Assembly: GCF_038595065.1 (NCBI RefSeq)
Contig: NZ_CP152003.1
Location: 848,001-912,000 of the forward strand
Direction: 5' to 3'
Origin: Sutcliffiella sp. FSL R7-0096
GTDB lineage: Bacteria; Bacillota; Bacilli; Bacillales; Bacillaceae_I
DNA: 64,000 nucleotides
Shown: one piece after another, positions 7,626 to 16,290 of the stretch
How positions within the stretch are numbered: the first letter of the stretch is position 1
How the letters are laid out: each line of letters opens with the position of its first letter
Position numbers and translations under genes: made by a program
The notes under the pieces: model-generated
Databases searched by the model: none
Seen by the model: the letters and a program-made list of their open reading frames with translations, nothing else
Told to the model about the DNA's origin: nothing

Positions 7626-9074
7626 ATGAACACTACAAACGAAATAGGTTGGAAATTCGATAATAGCTATGAATCACTGCCCGAATTATTTTTTTCGGAA
7701 ATTAAGACAAATCCTGTGGAAGCGGCGGAACTGATCGTGCTAAACGAATCAGTGGCTAATGAACTTGGATTAAGTGTGGAAGCTTTGAAAGAAGGCTCTG
7801 GGGTAGAGGTGTTTGCTGGCAATAAAGTCCCTGATGGTGGTTCAGGTATTGCCCAAGCTTATGCAGGACATCAGTTTGGCAATTTCACCATGCTTGGGGA
7901 TGGGCGTGCTTTATTGGTAGGCGAGCAAATCACCCCGAGCGGAGAACGGTATGATATTCAATTAAAAGGTTCCGGGCGGACTCCGTATTCCCGAGGTGGA
8001 GATGGGCGTGCTACTTTAGGTCCGATGCTGCGAGAATATATCATCAGTGAGGCGATGCATGGGTTGGGGATACCGACAACACGAAGCTTGGCTGTGGTCA
8101 CAACCGGGGAACAGGTGTTGCGTGAACGTTTGTTGCCTGGAGCAATCATGACCCGCGTCGCATCTAGTCATCTCCGTTTTGGGACATTTCAGTTTGCTGG
8201 ACAGTGGGGAGATATGGAAAAGTTAGAAGCCTTGGCTGATTATGCAATGAAACGCCACTACCCTGAATTGGAAGCTGGCGATTATCTTGGCTTTTTTAGA
8301 AAGGTGATGGAACGCCAAGCGGAGCTGATTGCTAAATGGGAGCTGGTCGGCTTTATCCATGGTGTGATGAACACAGATAACATGACGATCAGCGGGGAAA
8401 CCATTGACTATGGCCCATGTGCATTTATGGATGTGTACGATCCGGCGACCGTGTTTAGCTCCATTGATGTGCAAGGTCGTTATTCGTATGAAAATCAGCC
8501 GAAAATTGGGGGCTGGAACTTGGCAAGGTTTGCGGAAGCTTTGTTGCCGTTGTTTGAACAGGACCAAAATCGTGCTGTCGAGTTGGCGCAAGAGGAGCTT
8601 AATAAGTTTTCTGATTTGTATAGAGGACATTGGCTGGCAGGAATGCGTGCGAAGCTTGGATTGTTTGGTGAGGAAGGTTCAGATGAGGCTTTGGTGCAGG
8701 GTTTACTTGATGTGATGGAGGAGAGCAAGTCGGACTTTACGAATACGTTCCGTGAATTGACGCTAGGTGAGCTTGGTAAGAAGGCAGAGTTTCACAAGTG
8801 GCATTCGTTGTGGCAAGAGCGATTGGGAAGGCAGTCTGCGAGTGAGGAAGCTGTTCGGGAGCTGATGCAAAAGAGCAACCCTGCTATGATCGCACGTAAC
8901 CACCGGGTGGAAGCAGCATTGGAAGCAGCTGTGGAGCATGGGAATTATGGAGTGATGGAGAATTTGGTGAGGGTTCTGCAGAATCCGTTTGCTTATTCTG
9001 GTGAACAGGAAGATTATTGTGTAGCGCCTGGTGCAAGTGTTACAGCTGGGTATCGAACGTATTGTGGGACATGA
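7626..9074 (+). CDS. selO: Protein adenylyltransferase SelO (YdiU/UPF0061)
   Basis: A 482-residue pseudokinase-fold enzyme that transfers AMP to Ser, Thr or Tyr of proteins. Key segments are [16 protein letters not shown] (nucleotide loop), [11 protein letters not shown] (catalytic-loop equivalent) and DYGPCAFMD (DFG equivalent). Length is normal. The C-terminus is GYRTYCGT, so the position that is selenocysteine in animal SelO is ordinary Cys here. AGGAAGGGG lies just upstream of ATG 7626. It is monocistronic. Confidence 0.93.
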   Translation: MNTTNEIGWKFDNSYESLPELFFSEIKTNPVEAAELIVLNESVANELGLSVEALKEGSGVEVFAGNKVPDGGSGIAQAYAGHQFGNFTMLGDGRALLVGEQITPSGERYDIQLKGSGRTPYSRGGDGRATLGPMLREYIISEAMHGLGIPTTRSLAVVTTGEQVLRERLLPGAIMTRVASSHLRFGTFQFAGQWGDMEKLEALADYAMKRHYPELEAGDYLGFFRKVMERQAELIAKWELVGFIHGVMNTDNMTISGETIDYGPCAFMDVYDPATVFSSIDVQGRYSYENQPKIGGWNLARFAEALLPLFEQDQNRAVELAQEELNKFSDLYRGHWLAGMRAKLGLFGEEGSDEALVQGLLDVMEESKSDFTNTFRELTLGELGKKAEFHKWHSLWQERLGRQSASEEAVRELMQKSNPAMIARNHRVEAALEAAVEHGNYGVMENLVRVLQNPFAYSGEQEDYCVAPGASVTAGYRTYCGT

Positions 9075-9082
9075 TATGGAGT

Positions 9083-9165
9083 GGCATGAATGATGGGGGA
9101 TTTGGCACGAACTCGGTTGATTTCGGCATGAACTCAACTGTTTTTGGCACGAACTTTATATAAAG
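9083..9165. repeat. 21-bp tandem repeat array, locus 1 (four units)
   Basis: GGCAYGAAC cores occur at 9083, 9104, 9125 and 9146, exactly 21 bases apart, with the fuller unit TTTGGCACGAACTCGGTTGAT. The same unit and period recur at 52498-52595. It lies directly behind selO. Confidence 0.9.
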
Positions 9166-9228
9166 TTGAGCCATTATAAAGAGGACGACAAAACGCCCAA
9201 ACACAAATTGATAAAGCATTAATAATGC

Positions 9229-9250
9229 TCAAGGGTTCACCACCCTTGAC
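9229..9250 (-). terminator. Possible terminator hairpin for the bmrA-like gene
   Basis: TCAAGGGT and ACCCTTGA form an eight-base-pair stem just beyond the end of the exporter gene. There is no clear T tract on either strand, so its function is uncertain. Confidence 0.4.
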
Positions 9251-9264
9251 CATCATTGTTTCAA

Positions 9265-11010
9265 TCAAGTCAGCTGTTGCTCCGCAAATTCCCGATACAA
9301 TTTATGCGACCCCACTAACTCCTGATGAGTCCCCATACCGGTAATCTCACCCTTTTCAATGAAAATTATCTTATCCGCATTCACGATGGTAGACAATCTA
9401 TGTGCAATAACAAAAGTAGTACGGCCTTCCATCAGCCTCGTCAACGCTTGCTGCACAATTCCTTCTGACTGACTGTCCAGACTTGCTGTTGCTTCGTCCA
9501 TCATCAAAATCTTAGGGTCGCGCAAAAAGGCTCTTGCAATCGCAATTCGCTGGCGCTGTCCGCCTGATAGCATGACACCTCGTTCGCCCACCTCTGTATC
9601 AAGCCCTTTTGGAAAGTCTTGAATGAACTGGTCGGCATAAGCCATCTTGGCCACTTCCCATAAGCGGTCATCTGTGAGCTCCTCTTTATTTTCCAAGCCA
9701 TATGTTAAGTTATCTCGAATGGTTCCAGCCATCATCGGGCTGTCCTGGGAGACATAACCGATCTGTTCGCGCCAGGATTTCATGGATAACGAGCTGATTG
9801 GCAAAGTGCCTACGAAAATTTCCCCGTCTGTGGGCTCATAAAAACGTTCAAGTAATCCAAAAAGGGTGCTCTTCCCGCCGCCGCTCGGTCCTGCAAAGGC
9901 CACCATCATGCCAGGTTCTACATCAAATGAAACATTGTGCAAGATAGGCTCGTCTTCGTTATATCCAAAGGACACATCTCTAACAAAAACAGGCTGATTG
10001 GTGATATCCGCAGCCAATCCTTCTTGTCCTGGCTCGTCCTTAATTTCCAAAATGTCAATAATGCGTTCCGTCGCACCCTTCGCTTTTTGCAACTGTGTGA
10101 AGAACATCGTAAACGAAGTGATCGGAAAAATGATTTGGAACAGGTAAAGCAGGAATGCCACAAGGGCTCCGGTTGACATCGTTCCTTCTGCAACACGAAT
10201 CCCACCGTAACCGATAATCACAACGATGACGAGCATGACCACCATATACATAAGCGGTCCAATGATGGCAAAAATACGCGCTTCTCTAAGTCCAAATGTC
10301 AAAAGCGTACGAATGCCGGACTGCCCCTTTGCTTCCTCTGCCATCTCAGCATTGGATGCTTTCATGAGGCGAATTTCGCTTAATGTCTGCTGAACGCTGC
10401 CGGTGAAATTGGCCGTCTCATCTTGCATGCCACGCGAAATTTTCGCCATTTTTGTGCCAAGAGGAATCATGACTAACGTGGTTACAGGAACAGAAATCAG
10501 CATAAGTAAGGTCATTTTCCAATCCATTATGAAGAGGATGGTGACGGCCCCGATAATGGTGATGATTCCTGTGATGAATTGGGGAAAATGCTGGGAAATC
10601 AAGTCTTTCACAATCCCTGTGTCATTGACCACGCGGCTGACCGATTCCCCGCTTGTTTTTGTATCAAAATAACTGACAGGCAGGCGGATCAATTTGAACC
10701 ACATCCTCTCACGGAGGCCGGCAACGATGCTTTGGCCGACATAGGCGAGGGAGTAAGTGGATAGACCGTCAATGACCGCCTGTATGATAAAGACAGCTGC
10801 AATTGCGACAATCAGACCGACACTGAGTGCTTCCATGGAAAATCCGTCGACCAGCTGCTGGGTCAGTAATGGGATGGTCAATCCGACCAGTGTCGTGATA
10901 AGACTACCGACTAACCCAAGGGTCAAAGCAACCTTTGGTATATTAGTAGAAAGAATGAGTGATAAGAATTTTTTAAGATTGGTGTTTTTTTTTGTTGGTT
11001 CGGTTTGCAT
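9265..11010 (-). CDS. bmrA: BmrA-like multidrug ABC exporter (half transporter)
   Basis: A 581-residue fused membrane/ATPase half transporter that works as a homodimer to expel drugs. Six membrane helices fill about residues 20-320. The nucleotide-binding domain has Walker A GPSGGGKST, signature LSGGQRQRIAIARA, Walker B ILMMDEA and the H-loop AHRLST. The stretches LIPLLTQQLVDGFSM-like (here LTIPLLTQQLVDGFSM) and FFTQLQKAKGATERIIDILE closely follow B. subtilis BmrA (YvcC). I chose ATG 11010 (MQTEPTKK) because AGGAG precedes it and BmrA starts at the same place; the frame is open to 11094 but that start has no ribosome site. The UvrA-like gene lies 117 bases upstream on the same strand. Confidence 0.9.
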   Translation of the reverse strand: MQTEPTKKNTNLKKFLSLILSTNIPKVALTLGLVGSLITTLVGLTIPLLTQQLVDGFSMEALSVGLIVAIAAVFIIQAVIDGLSTYSLAYVGQSIVAGLRERMWFKLIRLPVSYFDTKTSGESVSRVVNDTGIVKDLISQHFPQFITGIITIIGAVTILFIMDWKMTLLMLISVPVTTLVMIPLGTKMAKISRGMQDETANFTGSVQQTLSEIRLMKASNAEMAEEAKGQSGIRTLLTFGLREARIFAIIGPLMYMVVMLVIVVIIGYGGIRVAEGTMSTGALVAFLLYLFQIIFPITSFTMFFTQLQKAKGATERIIDILEIKDEPGQEGLAADITNQPVFVRDVSFGYNEDEPILHNVSFDVEPGMMVAFAGPSGGGKSTLFGLLERFYEPTDGEIFVGTLPISSLSMKSWREQIGYVSQDSPMMAGTIRDNLTYGLENKEELTDDRLWEVAKMAYADQFIQDFPKGLDTEVGERGVMLSGGQRQRIAIARAFLRDPKILMMDEATASLDSQSEGIVQQALTRLMEGRTTFVIAHRLSTIVNADKIIFIEKGEITGMGTHQELVGSHKLYREFAEQQLT

Positions 11011-11127
11011 GTTATAAATAGCTCCTTTGGAAAAGTGGGACGGCTTCCTTCCCCCATTGCATGGTAGTGCTGGGAGAAAGGACCTTTCCTCCATTGTACG
11101 TTTTATATATGGTTAGTTCCCATCTGT

Positions 11128-13593
11128 TTATGACAGTTTCAGGAACCTTCCTGTGTGTGAGGCGTTTACTTGAGCAATCTGTTCTGGTGTCCCTTCCGCG
11201 ATGATTTGTCCGCCCTGGTGTCCGCCTTCAGGTCCGATATCGATGACCCAATCGGATGCTTGGATTGCTTCTGTTGTATGTTCGACGATGATGACGGTGT
11301 TTCCTGCACTAACCAGTTTATTGAGCAGTAACAGAAGCTTTTTTACGTCCGTAGGGTGAAGTCCGGTCGTTGGTTCGTCAAGCAAATACAAAGTGTGGTT
11401 CGGTTTTTGTTTGTACAGCTCTTTTGCAAGCTTCAGGCGTTGGCCTTCCCCGCCGGAGAGGGTGGTGACAGATTGTCCCCAATTGAGGTAGCCAAGACCT
11501 ACGTCGCACAACAGTTCAATGATTGGGGAGAGCTTCTTATCCGATTTGAATAAGGACCGACTTTCTTCTATTGTCATATCCAGTATGGATGATATCGTTT
11601 GTTTTTTATACGTAATGTCGAGAATGTGATCCTTAAAACGTTTTCCCTTACATGCAGGGCATGTCACTTCAAGGTCTGGAAGGAAATGCATATTGGTCAA
11701 GACGAATCCAAGACCCTGGCAGTGTTCACATCTTCCGCCCGGGGTGTTGAAGGAGAAATCTTTCGGTTTTAGTTTTTGCTCCTTGGATTGAGGGAGGCCT
11801 GCAAAAAGGTTCCTTATAAAAGTAAAAGCATCTGTGTAGGTTGCGATATTGGAACGTTGCATCCTAGTCAGTGGGGACTGACCCACTGTAATAACGTTTT
11901 CCACCTCTTCAAATCCGATGATTTTCTCACATCCATCTATTATTCCGGTTGCCCCTGATGCAAGTACATCGAATACCAATGTTGATTTTCCAGAGCCGGA
12001 AACACCGGTCACTGAAGTAAGGGTGCCGAGTGGGAATGAAACCGTAACATCTTTCAAATTATGTTTGTTAGCATGCTGAATAGTAATCGTTTGCCCGTTC
12101 CCTAGCCTTCTTGGAAATGTTTCAGCATTAGGCCGGCTCAAGTAGTTACCTGTGATCGATAGTTCCTGGACCATCAACTCCTTGAGGTTTCCTTCTCCGA
12201 CCAATCTCCCTCCGAACTTGCCTGCTCCCGGTCCGATATCGATTATATGGTCGGCCCCACGCATCATCTCTTCGTCGTGTTCAATGACAAGGACGGTGTT
12301 GCCCAAATCCCTTAATTCTTTTAAGACCTTCATTAACCCATGTGTATCTTTTGAATGAAGTCCTGCAGTAGGCTCATCAAGAATATAGAGCACGCCAGTC
12401 AACGCTGATCCAAGGATGGTAGCCAGTCTTAGGCGTTGAGATTCTCCTCCTGACAATGTAATGGTCTGCCTGTCGAGTGATAAATACCCTAAACCAACAT
12501 AAAGGATCCGTGTCACCTTCGTTTTCAATTCGTGCAGCAAGGGATTAAGGACATCCAAGTTCCCATCCTCGAAATAGGCAGGGAGTTCCTCTACCCAGAG
12601 AAGTATATGATCCAATGATTTTTTAGTAAGTGTGGTAATGGAGCTTCCTGCTACAAGTATTTGCCTGCACTCTTTTTTCAATCGCTCTCCGGCACAGTCT
12701 GGGCAGGTGGTATTGAAAAATAAATCCGCCTCGCTTGATTGGCCGCCCTTTTCTTTGTATCTTCTCCAGATACCTGTTACCACCCCTTCAAATTTCCCTT
12801 GGCCGACTTGCTTTGGCGGTTTGGTATCTGGACGATGGCTGAGGAATTGTTCGCTTTCCACCCCATAATATAAGAGGTCCTTCTGGATATTGTTGTATTT
12901 ATTTAATGGAAGGTCGAAGTCGAAAGGGATCTCATAATAGGTTGATGCGGCTTTCAAGATGGCAAGCTGGTAATCGCGGAATTGACCTTTCCAGATAGTG
13001 ACGGCGTCCTCGTTAAGGCTAAGCTCCCCAAGAAATACCGAACCCTCATGCAGTTCGCTTACCTTTCCAAGGCCATCACAGGTACCGCATGCCCCTTCCG
13101 GTTTATTGAAGGAAAAATGACTGCGTGTTAATCTTTCCATCCTGTGATTACAGTGAGGACAATTAATGAACTGTTTGAACCCAGAATTTTCTTCGTATTC
13201 CTCTTTATCAATCAATGGGGGGATGGACTCATGACATTTGGGACAAGGACGCTCCCCAAGCTTTTCAAAAATGACCCGGAGGTATGTATACATATCTGTG
13301 ATCGTTCCGACGGTCGAACGTGGGTTTCGGTTGGTGATATGCTGACCGATGCTGATGGAAGGGGACAGTCCGATGATGGAGTCGACTTTTGGCTTGCTTA
13401 TAGCATCTGTGGTCATTCCCATAGACTCCATATACTGGCGCTGGCACTCTCGCTGCAACGTATCAAGGGCCAAGGTTGATTTCCCAGATCCGGACGGTCC
13501 GGTTATCAATACAAGCTTATTTTTGGGGATTTTAAGCGAAAGATTTTTCAGATTGTGCTCCCGTGCACCATGGATTTCGATAAATTGATTCAA
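11128..13593 (-). CDS. Short UvrA paralogue (UvrA2 class ABC ATPase)
   Basis: An 821-residue double ABC ATPase related to excinuclease subunit A but about 130 residues shorter. Both cassettes are intact: Walker A GPSGSGKST and GVSGSGKST, signatures LSGGESQRLRLA and LSGGEGQRLKLA, and zinc-finger cysteines CPKCHESIPP, CPHC and CEHCQGLGF with CPACKG. The missing length is typical of UvrA2 proteins, which accompany drug tolerance (for example Streptomyces DrrC) rather than housekeeping repair. TTG 13593 is the best start, with AAGGAG eight bases before it; the GTG at 13602 abuts the ribosome site. It lies upstream of bmrA and diverges from a double-MerR regulator, suggesting a drug-response locus. 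Confidence 0.88.
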   Translation of the reverse strand: MNQFIEIHGAREHNLKNLSLKIPKNKLVLITGPSGSGKSTLALDTLQRECQRQYMESMGMTTDAISKPKVDSIIGLSPSISIGQHITNRNPRSTVGTITDMYTYLRVIFEKLGERPCPKCHESIPPLIDKEEYEENSGFKQFINCPHCNHRMERLTRSHFSFNKPEGACGTCDGLGKVSELHEGSVFLGELSLNEDAVTIWKGQFRDYQLAILKAASTYYEIPFDFDLPLNKYNNIQKDLLYYGVESEQFLSHRPDTKPPKQVGQGKFEGVVTGIWRRYKEKGGQSSEADLFFNTTCPDCAGERLKKECRQILVAGSSITTLTKKSLDHILLWVEELPAYFEDGNLDVLNPLLHELKTKVTRILYVGLGYLSLDRQTITLSGGESQRLRLATILGSALTGVLYILDEPTAGLHSKDTHGLMKVLKELRDLGNTVLVIEHDEEMMRGADHIIDIGPGAGKFGGRLVGEGNLKELMVQELSITGNYLSRPNAETFPRRLGNGQTITIQHANKHNLKDVTVSFPLGTLTSVTGVSGSGKSTLVFDVLASGATGIIDGCEKIIGFEEVENVITVGQSPLTRMQRSNIATYTDAFTFIRNLFAGLPQSKEQKLKPKDFSFNTPGGRCEHCQGLGFVLTNMHFLPDLEVTCPACKGKRFKDHILDITYKKQTISSILDMTIEESRSLFKSDKKLSPIIELLCDVGLGYLNWGQSVTTLSGGEGQRLKLAKELYKQKPNHTLYLLDEPTTGLHPTDVKKLLLLLNKLVSAGNTVIIVEHTTEAIQASDWVIDIGPEGGHQGGQIIAEGTPEQIAQVNASHTGRFLKLS

Positions 13594-13675
13594 TTTCTTC
13601 ACTCCTTTTTTTAGCTTACCTTTCTATTCTATAACATTGATGCAAATGGTAACCTTATGTGAAGTATATATTGAT

Positions 13676-13697
13676 ATGATAAAATGAACCTTATCAT
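13676..13697. promoter_or_regulatory. Palindromic candidate operator between uvrA2 and the double-MerR gene
   Basis: ATGATAA (13676-13682) and TTATCAT (13691-13697) form a perfect inverted repeat with eight bases between. It lies in the divergent intergenic region, where a MerR-type regulator would be expected to bind. A further copy of AACCTTAT lies upstream (about 13650), in addition to the one inside the palindrome. Confidence 0.5.
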
Positions 13698-13740
13698 GTT
13701 ACTTTAATGTTTTACAAGAATGTTTTTGGGGGGATGGGTC

Positions 13741-14457
13741 ATGTTCAGGCCAATTGATATTGCCAGAAAGATTGGAGTGAGTACAAGTGCTTTGCGTCAC
13801 TATGAAGATTGGGGTATTGTTCCCCCGGTGAGGCGAAATGAGAAAGGGTACAGAATTTACACTGAGCTGCATGTAGCGTACTTCGAATGTATAAGGGCAA
13901 TGAGTCCAGGTTTTGGTATGAAGCTTATCCGCGACATCATGCCTCTAATACAGCGAAAGGAAATAGCGGAAGCGCTGTGGATGGTGAGTGAGGTACAGGC
14001 TAAACTGTACAATGAGAATAAAAAGGTAGGAAAAGCGCTGGAATTACTGGAGAAGGATCAAATGGAAGAAATGGAAGAGAAAACGCCTATGAAAAAGAAA
14101 AAAAGGTATTCCATCAGCGAGGCGGCTGATGCGATTGGTGTAGCAAATTCCACACTCAGGCACTGGGAAAAAGAAGACTTGATTGTGCCAGAACGTGACC
14201 CGGATAGCGGTTACAGGCTTTATTCCGGGAGCGACCTCCGGAAGTTACTAATCATTAGAACTCTTCAAAATGCTGTTTACTCACTTGATATCGTCAGGGA
14301 GGTCCTTGCCGAAATGGACCACCATAATATCTCAGAAGCTATTAAAATAACCCGTGAATCACTGGAATATCTGGATTACTTGATAAAGCAACAGCTACGG
14401 GGGATGAGTTATTTGTATTATTTATGTGAGCAGGTGGAGAGGGAGTCACCAGCATGA
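13741..14457 (+). CDS. Tandem MerR-type transcriptional regulator
   Basis: A 238-residue protein with two MerR helix-turn-helix domains in one chain: residues about 3-75 (IDIARKIGVSTSALRHYEDWGIVPP) and about 122-195 (ISEAADAIGVANSTLRHWEKEDLIVPERD). Ordinary MerR proteins have one such domain and dimerise through a coiled coil. There is no obvious ligand domain or metal-binding cysteines. ATG 13741 is preceded by a GGGGGG-rich ribosome site. It is transcribed away from the uvrA2 gene, so control of that gene and of the bmrA-like exporter is a reasonable inference. Confidence 0.85.
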   Translation: MFRPIDIARKIGVSTSALRHYEDWGIVPPVRRNEKGYRIYTELHVAYFECIRAMSPGFGMKLIRDIMPLIQRKEIAEALWMVSEVQAKLYNENKKVGKALELLEKDQMEEMEEKTPMKKKKRYSISEAADAIGVANSTLRHWEKEDLIVPERDPDSGYRLYSGSDLRKLLIIRTLQNAVYSLDIVREVLAEMDHHNISEAIKITRESLEYLDYLIKQQLRGMSYLYYLCEQVERESPA

Positions 14458-14527
14458 AGAATGAGCGGTGAACTCTCTCTGTTCCAGACAATTGATAATC
14501 TTCATTCCAGAGCTTGACTTTTTGCCA

Positions 14528-14695
14528 CTAGGCTTTCCTTAACCGATAAATACCAAATAGATTTTTCGTTACAACCTTTAACACCGAATACACCGGGACC
14601 GCCAACAGGATTCCAATAAATCCATACTGCTTTCCTGCTGCAAGAAGAAGCAGAACGACTGTCAAAGGATGAATGGACAGTTTGTTTCCGAGGAT
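14528..14695 (-). pseudogene. C-terminal remnant of an AI-2E family transporter (permease)
   Basis: The minus strand between an in-frame TAA at 14696-14698 and the TAG at 14528 encodes 55 residues that include SIHPLTVVLLLLAAGKQYGF and ILLAVPVYSVLKVVT. This matches the conserved C-terminal end of AI-2E/PerM-type permeases (typically HPLTVLLALLIGG then LAVPV). The remaining 300 or so residues are missing, so this is a decayed fragment. It fills most of the gap between the MerR and PadR genes. Confidence 0.75.
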
Positions 14696-14784
14696 TTAGA
14701 AATGTTCATTACATAGTACATGCGCCTACGAAAAAGTTGTGTAAACGCACATATCAAAAAAATGGCTTTACTTCCCTCACTTCC

Positions 14785-14831
14785 ATACTGTATGATACAT
14801 AGTATAGATCATACTGTACGACATATAGTAT
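14785..14831 (+). promoter_or_regulatory. Two PadR-type operator dyads upstream of padR
   Basis: Two 21-bp dyads of the form ATACTGTA-N5-YATAGTAT lie at 14785-14805 and 14811-14831, 26 bases centre to centre. They end 16 bases before the PadR start codon and cover the expected promoter. Autorepression is inferred. Confidence 0.7.
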
Positions 14832-14847
14832 AAAAAGAGGTGAGCAG

Positions 14848-15201
14848 ATGGGCGATGGGTTATTGCAATCTTTGACGACGGAATTGAGAAGGGGAACGTT
14901 GACCCTGGCGGTATTAAGTCAGTTGAGAACCCCGCAGTATGGGTATTCACTTGTCCAATTGCTTGAACAAAGTGGAATCACTATCGAGCAAAGTACGCTT
15001 TATCCGTTACTCAGGCGGCTGGAAAAGCAGGAAATGGTGACAAGCAGTTGGGACAAAACAGAAAGCAGGCCTCGCAGGTATTATGTGTTGAGTGAATATG
15101 GGACAGTGACTTTCGAGAAATTGAAAAAGGAATGGGAGAAAACGTCTCAGGAGTTAGCGATTTTGTTAAGGGAGGAGAATGAGGAAAATGAAACTCATTG
15201 A
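14848..15201 (+). CDS. PadR family transcriptional regulator
   Basis: A 117-residue winged-helix repressor: RRGTLTLAVLSQLRTPQYGYSLVQLLEQ, then ESTLYPLL-type recognition helix (EQSTLYPLLRRLEKQEMV) and the wing SRPRRYYVLSEYG. The C-terminal helix is short, as in PadR subfamily 2. GAGGTGAG lies upstream of ATG 14848. Its 3' end overlaps the HAAS-domain gene by 14 bases, the standard PadR/HAAS pairing, and two matching operator dyads precede it. Confidence 0.9.
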   Translation: MGDGLLQSLTTELRRGTLTLAVLSQLRTPQYGYSLVQLLEQSGITIEQSTLYPLLRRLEKQEMVTSSWDKTESRPRRYYVLSEYGTVTFEKLKKEWEKTSQELAILLREENEENETH

Positions 15202-16177
15202 TCTATATGTTCAAGAGGTGACAAGAAGGCTGCCTGAACGCCAACGGGAAGATATTGCACTCGAACTGCGATCGACCATTGAGGATATGTTGCCAGATAA
15301 CCATCAGGAGAAAGATGTCAAAGCAGTCCTTTCCGGTCTTGGCCACCCGGCTAAACTTGCTAGCGCTTATCTGGATAAGCCGATGCATTTGATAGGACCG
15401 CGATATTTTGATGTCTATGTCAGTCTGTTAAAGTTAATCATTCCACTTGCGATGATCATTTCGTTTTGCGTGGTGACCTTTGTCGGTATTTTCTCTTACA
15501 GTGGAGAAGGGGAAGTGATCCCGGTACTATTGGGCATGATTGGGGATGGGGTCTGGAACAGCCTTAGCGCAGGGATGCAGACATTTTTCTGGATAACACT
15601 TACGTTTGCGATCGTGGAAAGGTACGATACCTCCAATAAAACCAACCCGATTACATCAAACTGGAAAGAATGGACACCTGAGGATTTGAAAGATGTTCCA
15701 TATATACCAAAAGAAAAAGCAATTACAAAGGTGGAATTGTTCGGCAGTGTAATTTGGACGGTCATTTGGGTAGCTGGCTACTTCAATGCCAATAGACTGC
15801 TTGGAATCTATGAAAAAGGAGTAGAGGGACTGACACTTGTGACGCCACTTTTCAATCAAGCCCAATTAATTTCCTTCTGGCCACTGGTAATGTTGGTGAT
15901 CCTGTTGGAGCTTGGATTGGTAGCATATAAATGGAAACTTGGTCAATGGACCATGAAGCTTGCCATTGCCAATGCGGTTGTCCATTTGGTATCGCTTGCA
16001 GTATTCATCCTCGTTTTCAGCAATTTAGCCGTGTTCAATCCAGCATTTTTTGACTATTTTCAAGAGCTATTTGGCTTTACCCACCAGCTTAATCTGATTT
16101 ATTGGGTGGCGGTACTGATATTTCTCCTTTCTTCTATATCGGATATTTATCAAGGTGTGAAAAAGGCGAAGAAGTGA
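15188..16177 (+). CDS. HAAS-domain multipass membrane protein
   Basis: A 329-residue protein. Residues about 1-65 form the helical HAAS signalling domain (VQEVTRRLPERQREDIALEL and LSGLGHPAKLASAYL) that occurs beside PadR regulators. At least five membrane helices follow. ATG 15188 was chosen because GGAGG lies about ten bases upstream; ATG 15179 is too close to it. It is co-transcribed with padR and overlaps it. A role in envelope signalling or lipid-linked stress is usual for such pairs, but the function is unknown. Confidence 0.8.
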   Translation: MKLIDLYVQEVTRRLPERQREDIALELRSTIEDMLPDNHQEKDVKAVLSGLGHPAKLASAYLDKPMHLIGPRYFDVYVSLLKLIIPLAMIISFCVVTFVGIFSYSGEGEVIPVLLGMIGDGVWNSLSAGMQTFFWITLTFAIVERYDTSNKTNPITSNWKEWTPEDLKDVPYIPKEKAITKVELFGSVIWTVIWVAGYFNANRLLGIYEKGVEGLTLVTPLFNQAQLISFWPLVMLVILLELGLVAYKWKLGQWTMKLAIANAVVHLVSLAVFILVFSNLAVFNPAFFDYFQELFGFTHQLNLIYWVAVLIFLLSSISDIYQGVKKAKK

Positions 16178-16208
16178 TACAATAAGTCTTAAATACAAGT
16201 AATGATGA

Positions 16209-16246
16209 ACAAGGGAAGGGTTATTAAGACTTCTTTCCCTGTTTTT
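16209..16246 (+). terminator. Terminator of the padR operon
   Basis: ACAAGGGAAG pairs with CTTTCCCTGT and is followed by TTTTTG. Confidence 0.7.
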
Positions 16247-16290
16247 GTCGAATAAAAGAGGAAGTAAATACATGAAAAGGGGATAATGAA

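Noticed and set aside
13625-13705. 22-codon minus-strand frame (MIRFILSYQYILHIRLPFAS...) upstream of uvrA2 as a leader peptide
   Set aside because: No ribosome site and no stalling motif placed near a hairpin; it overlaps the operator dyad by chance.
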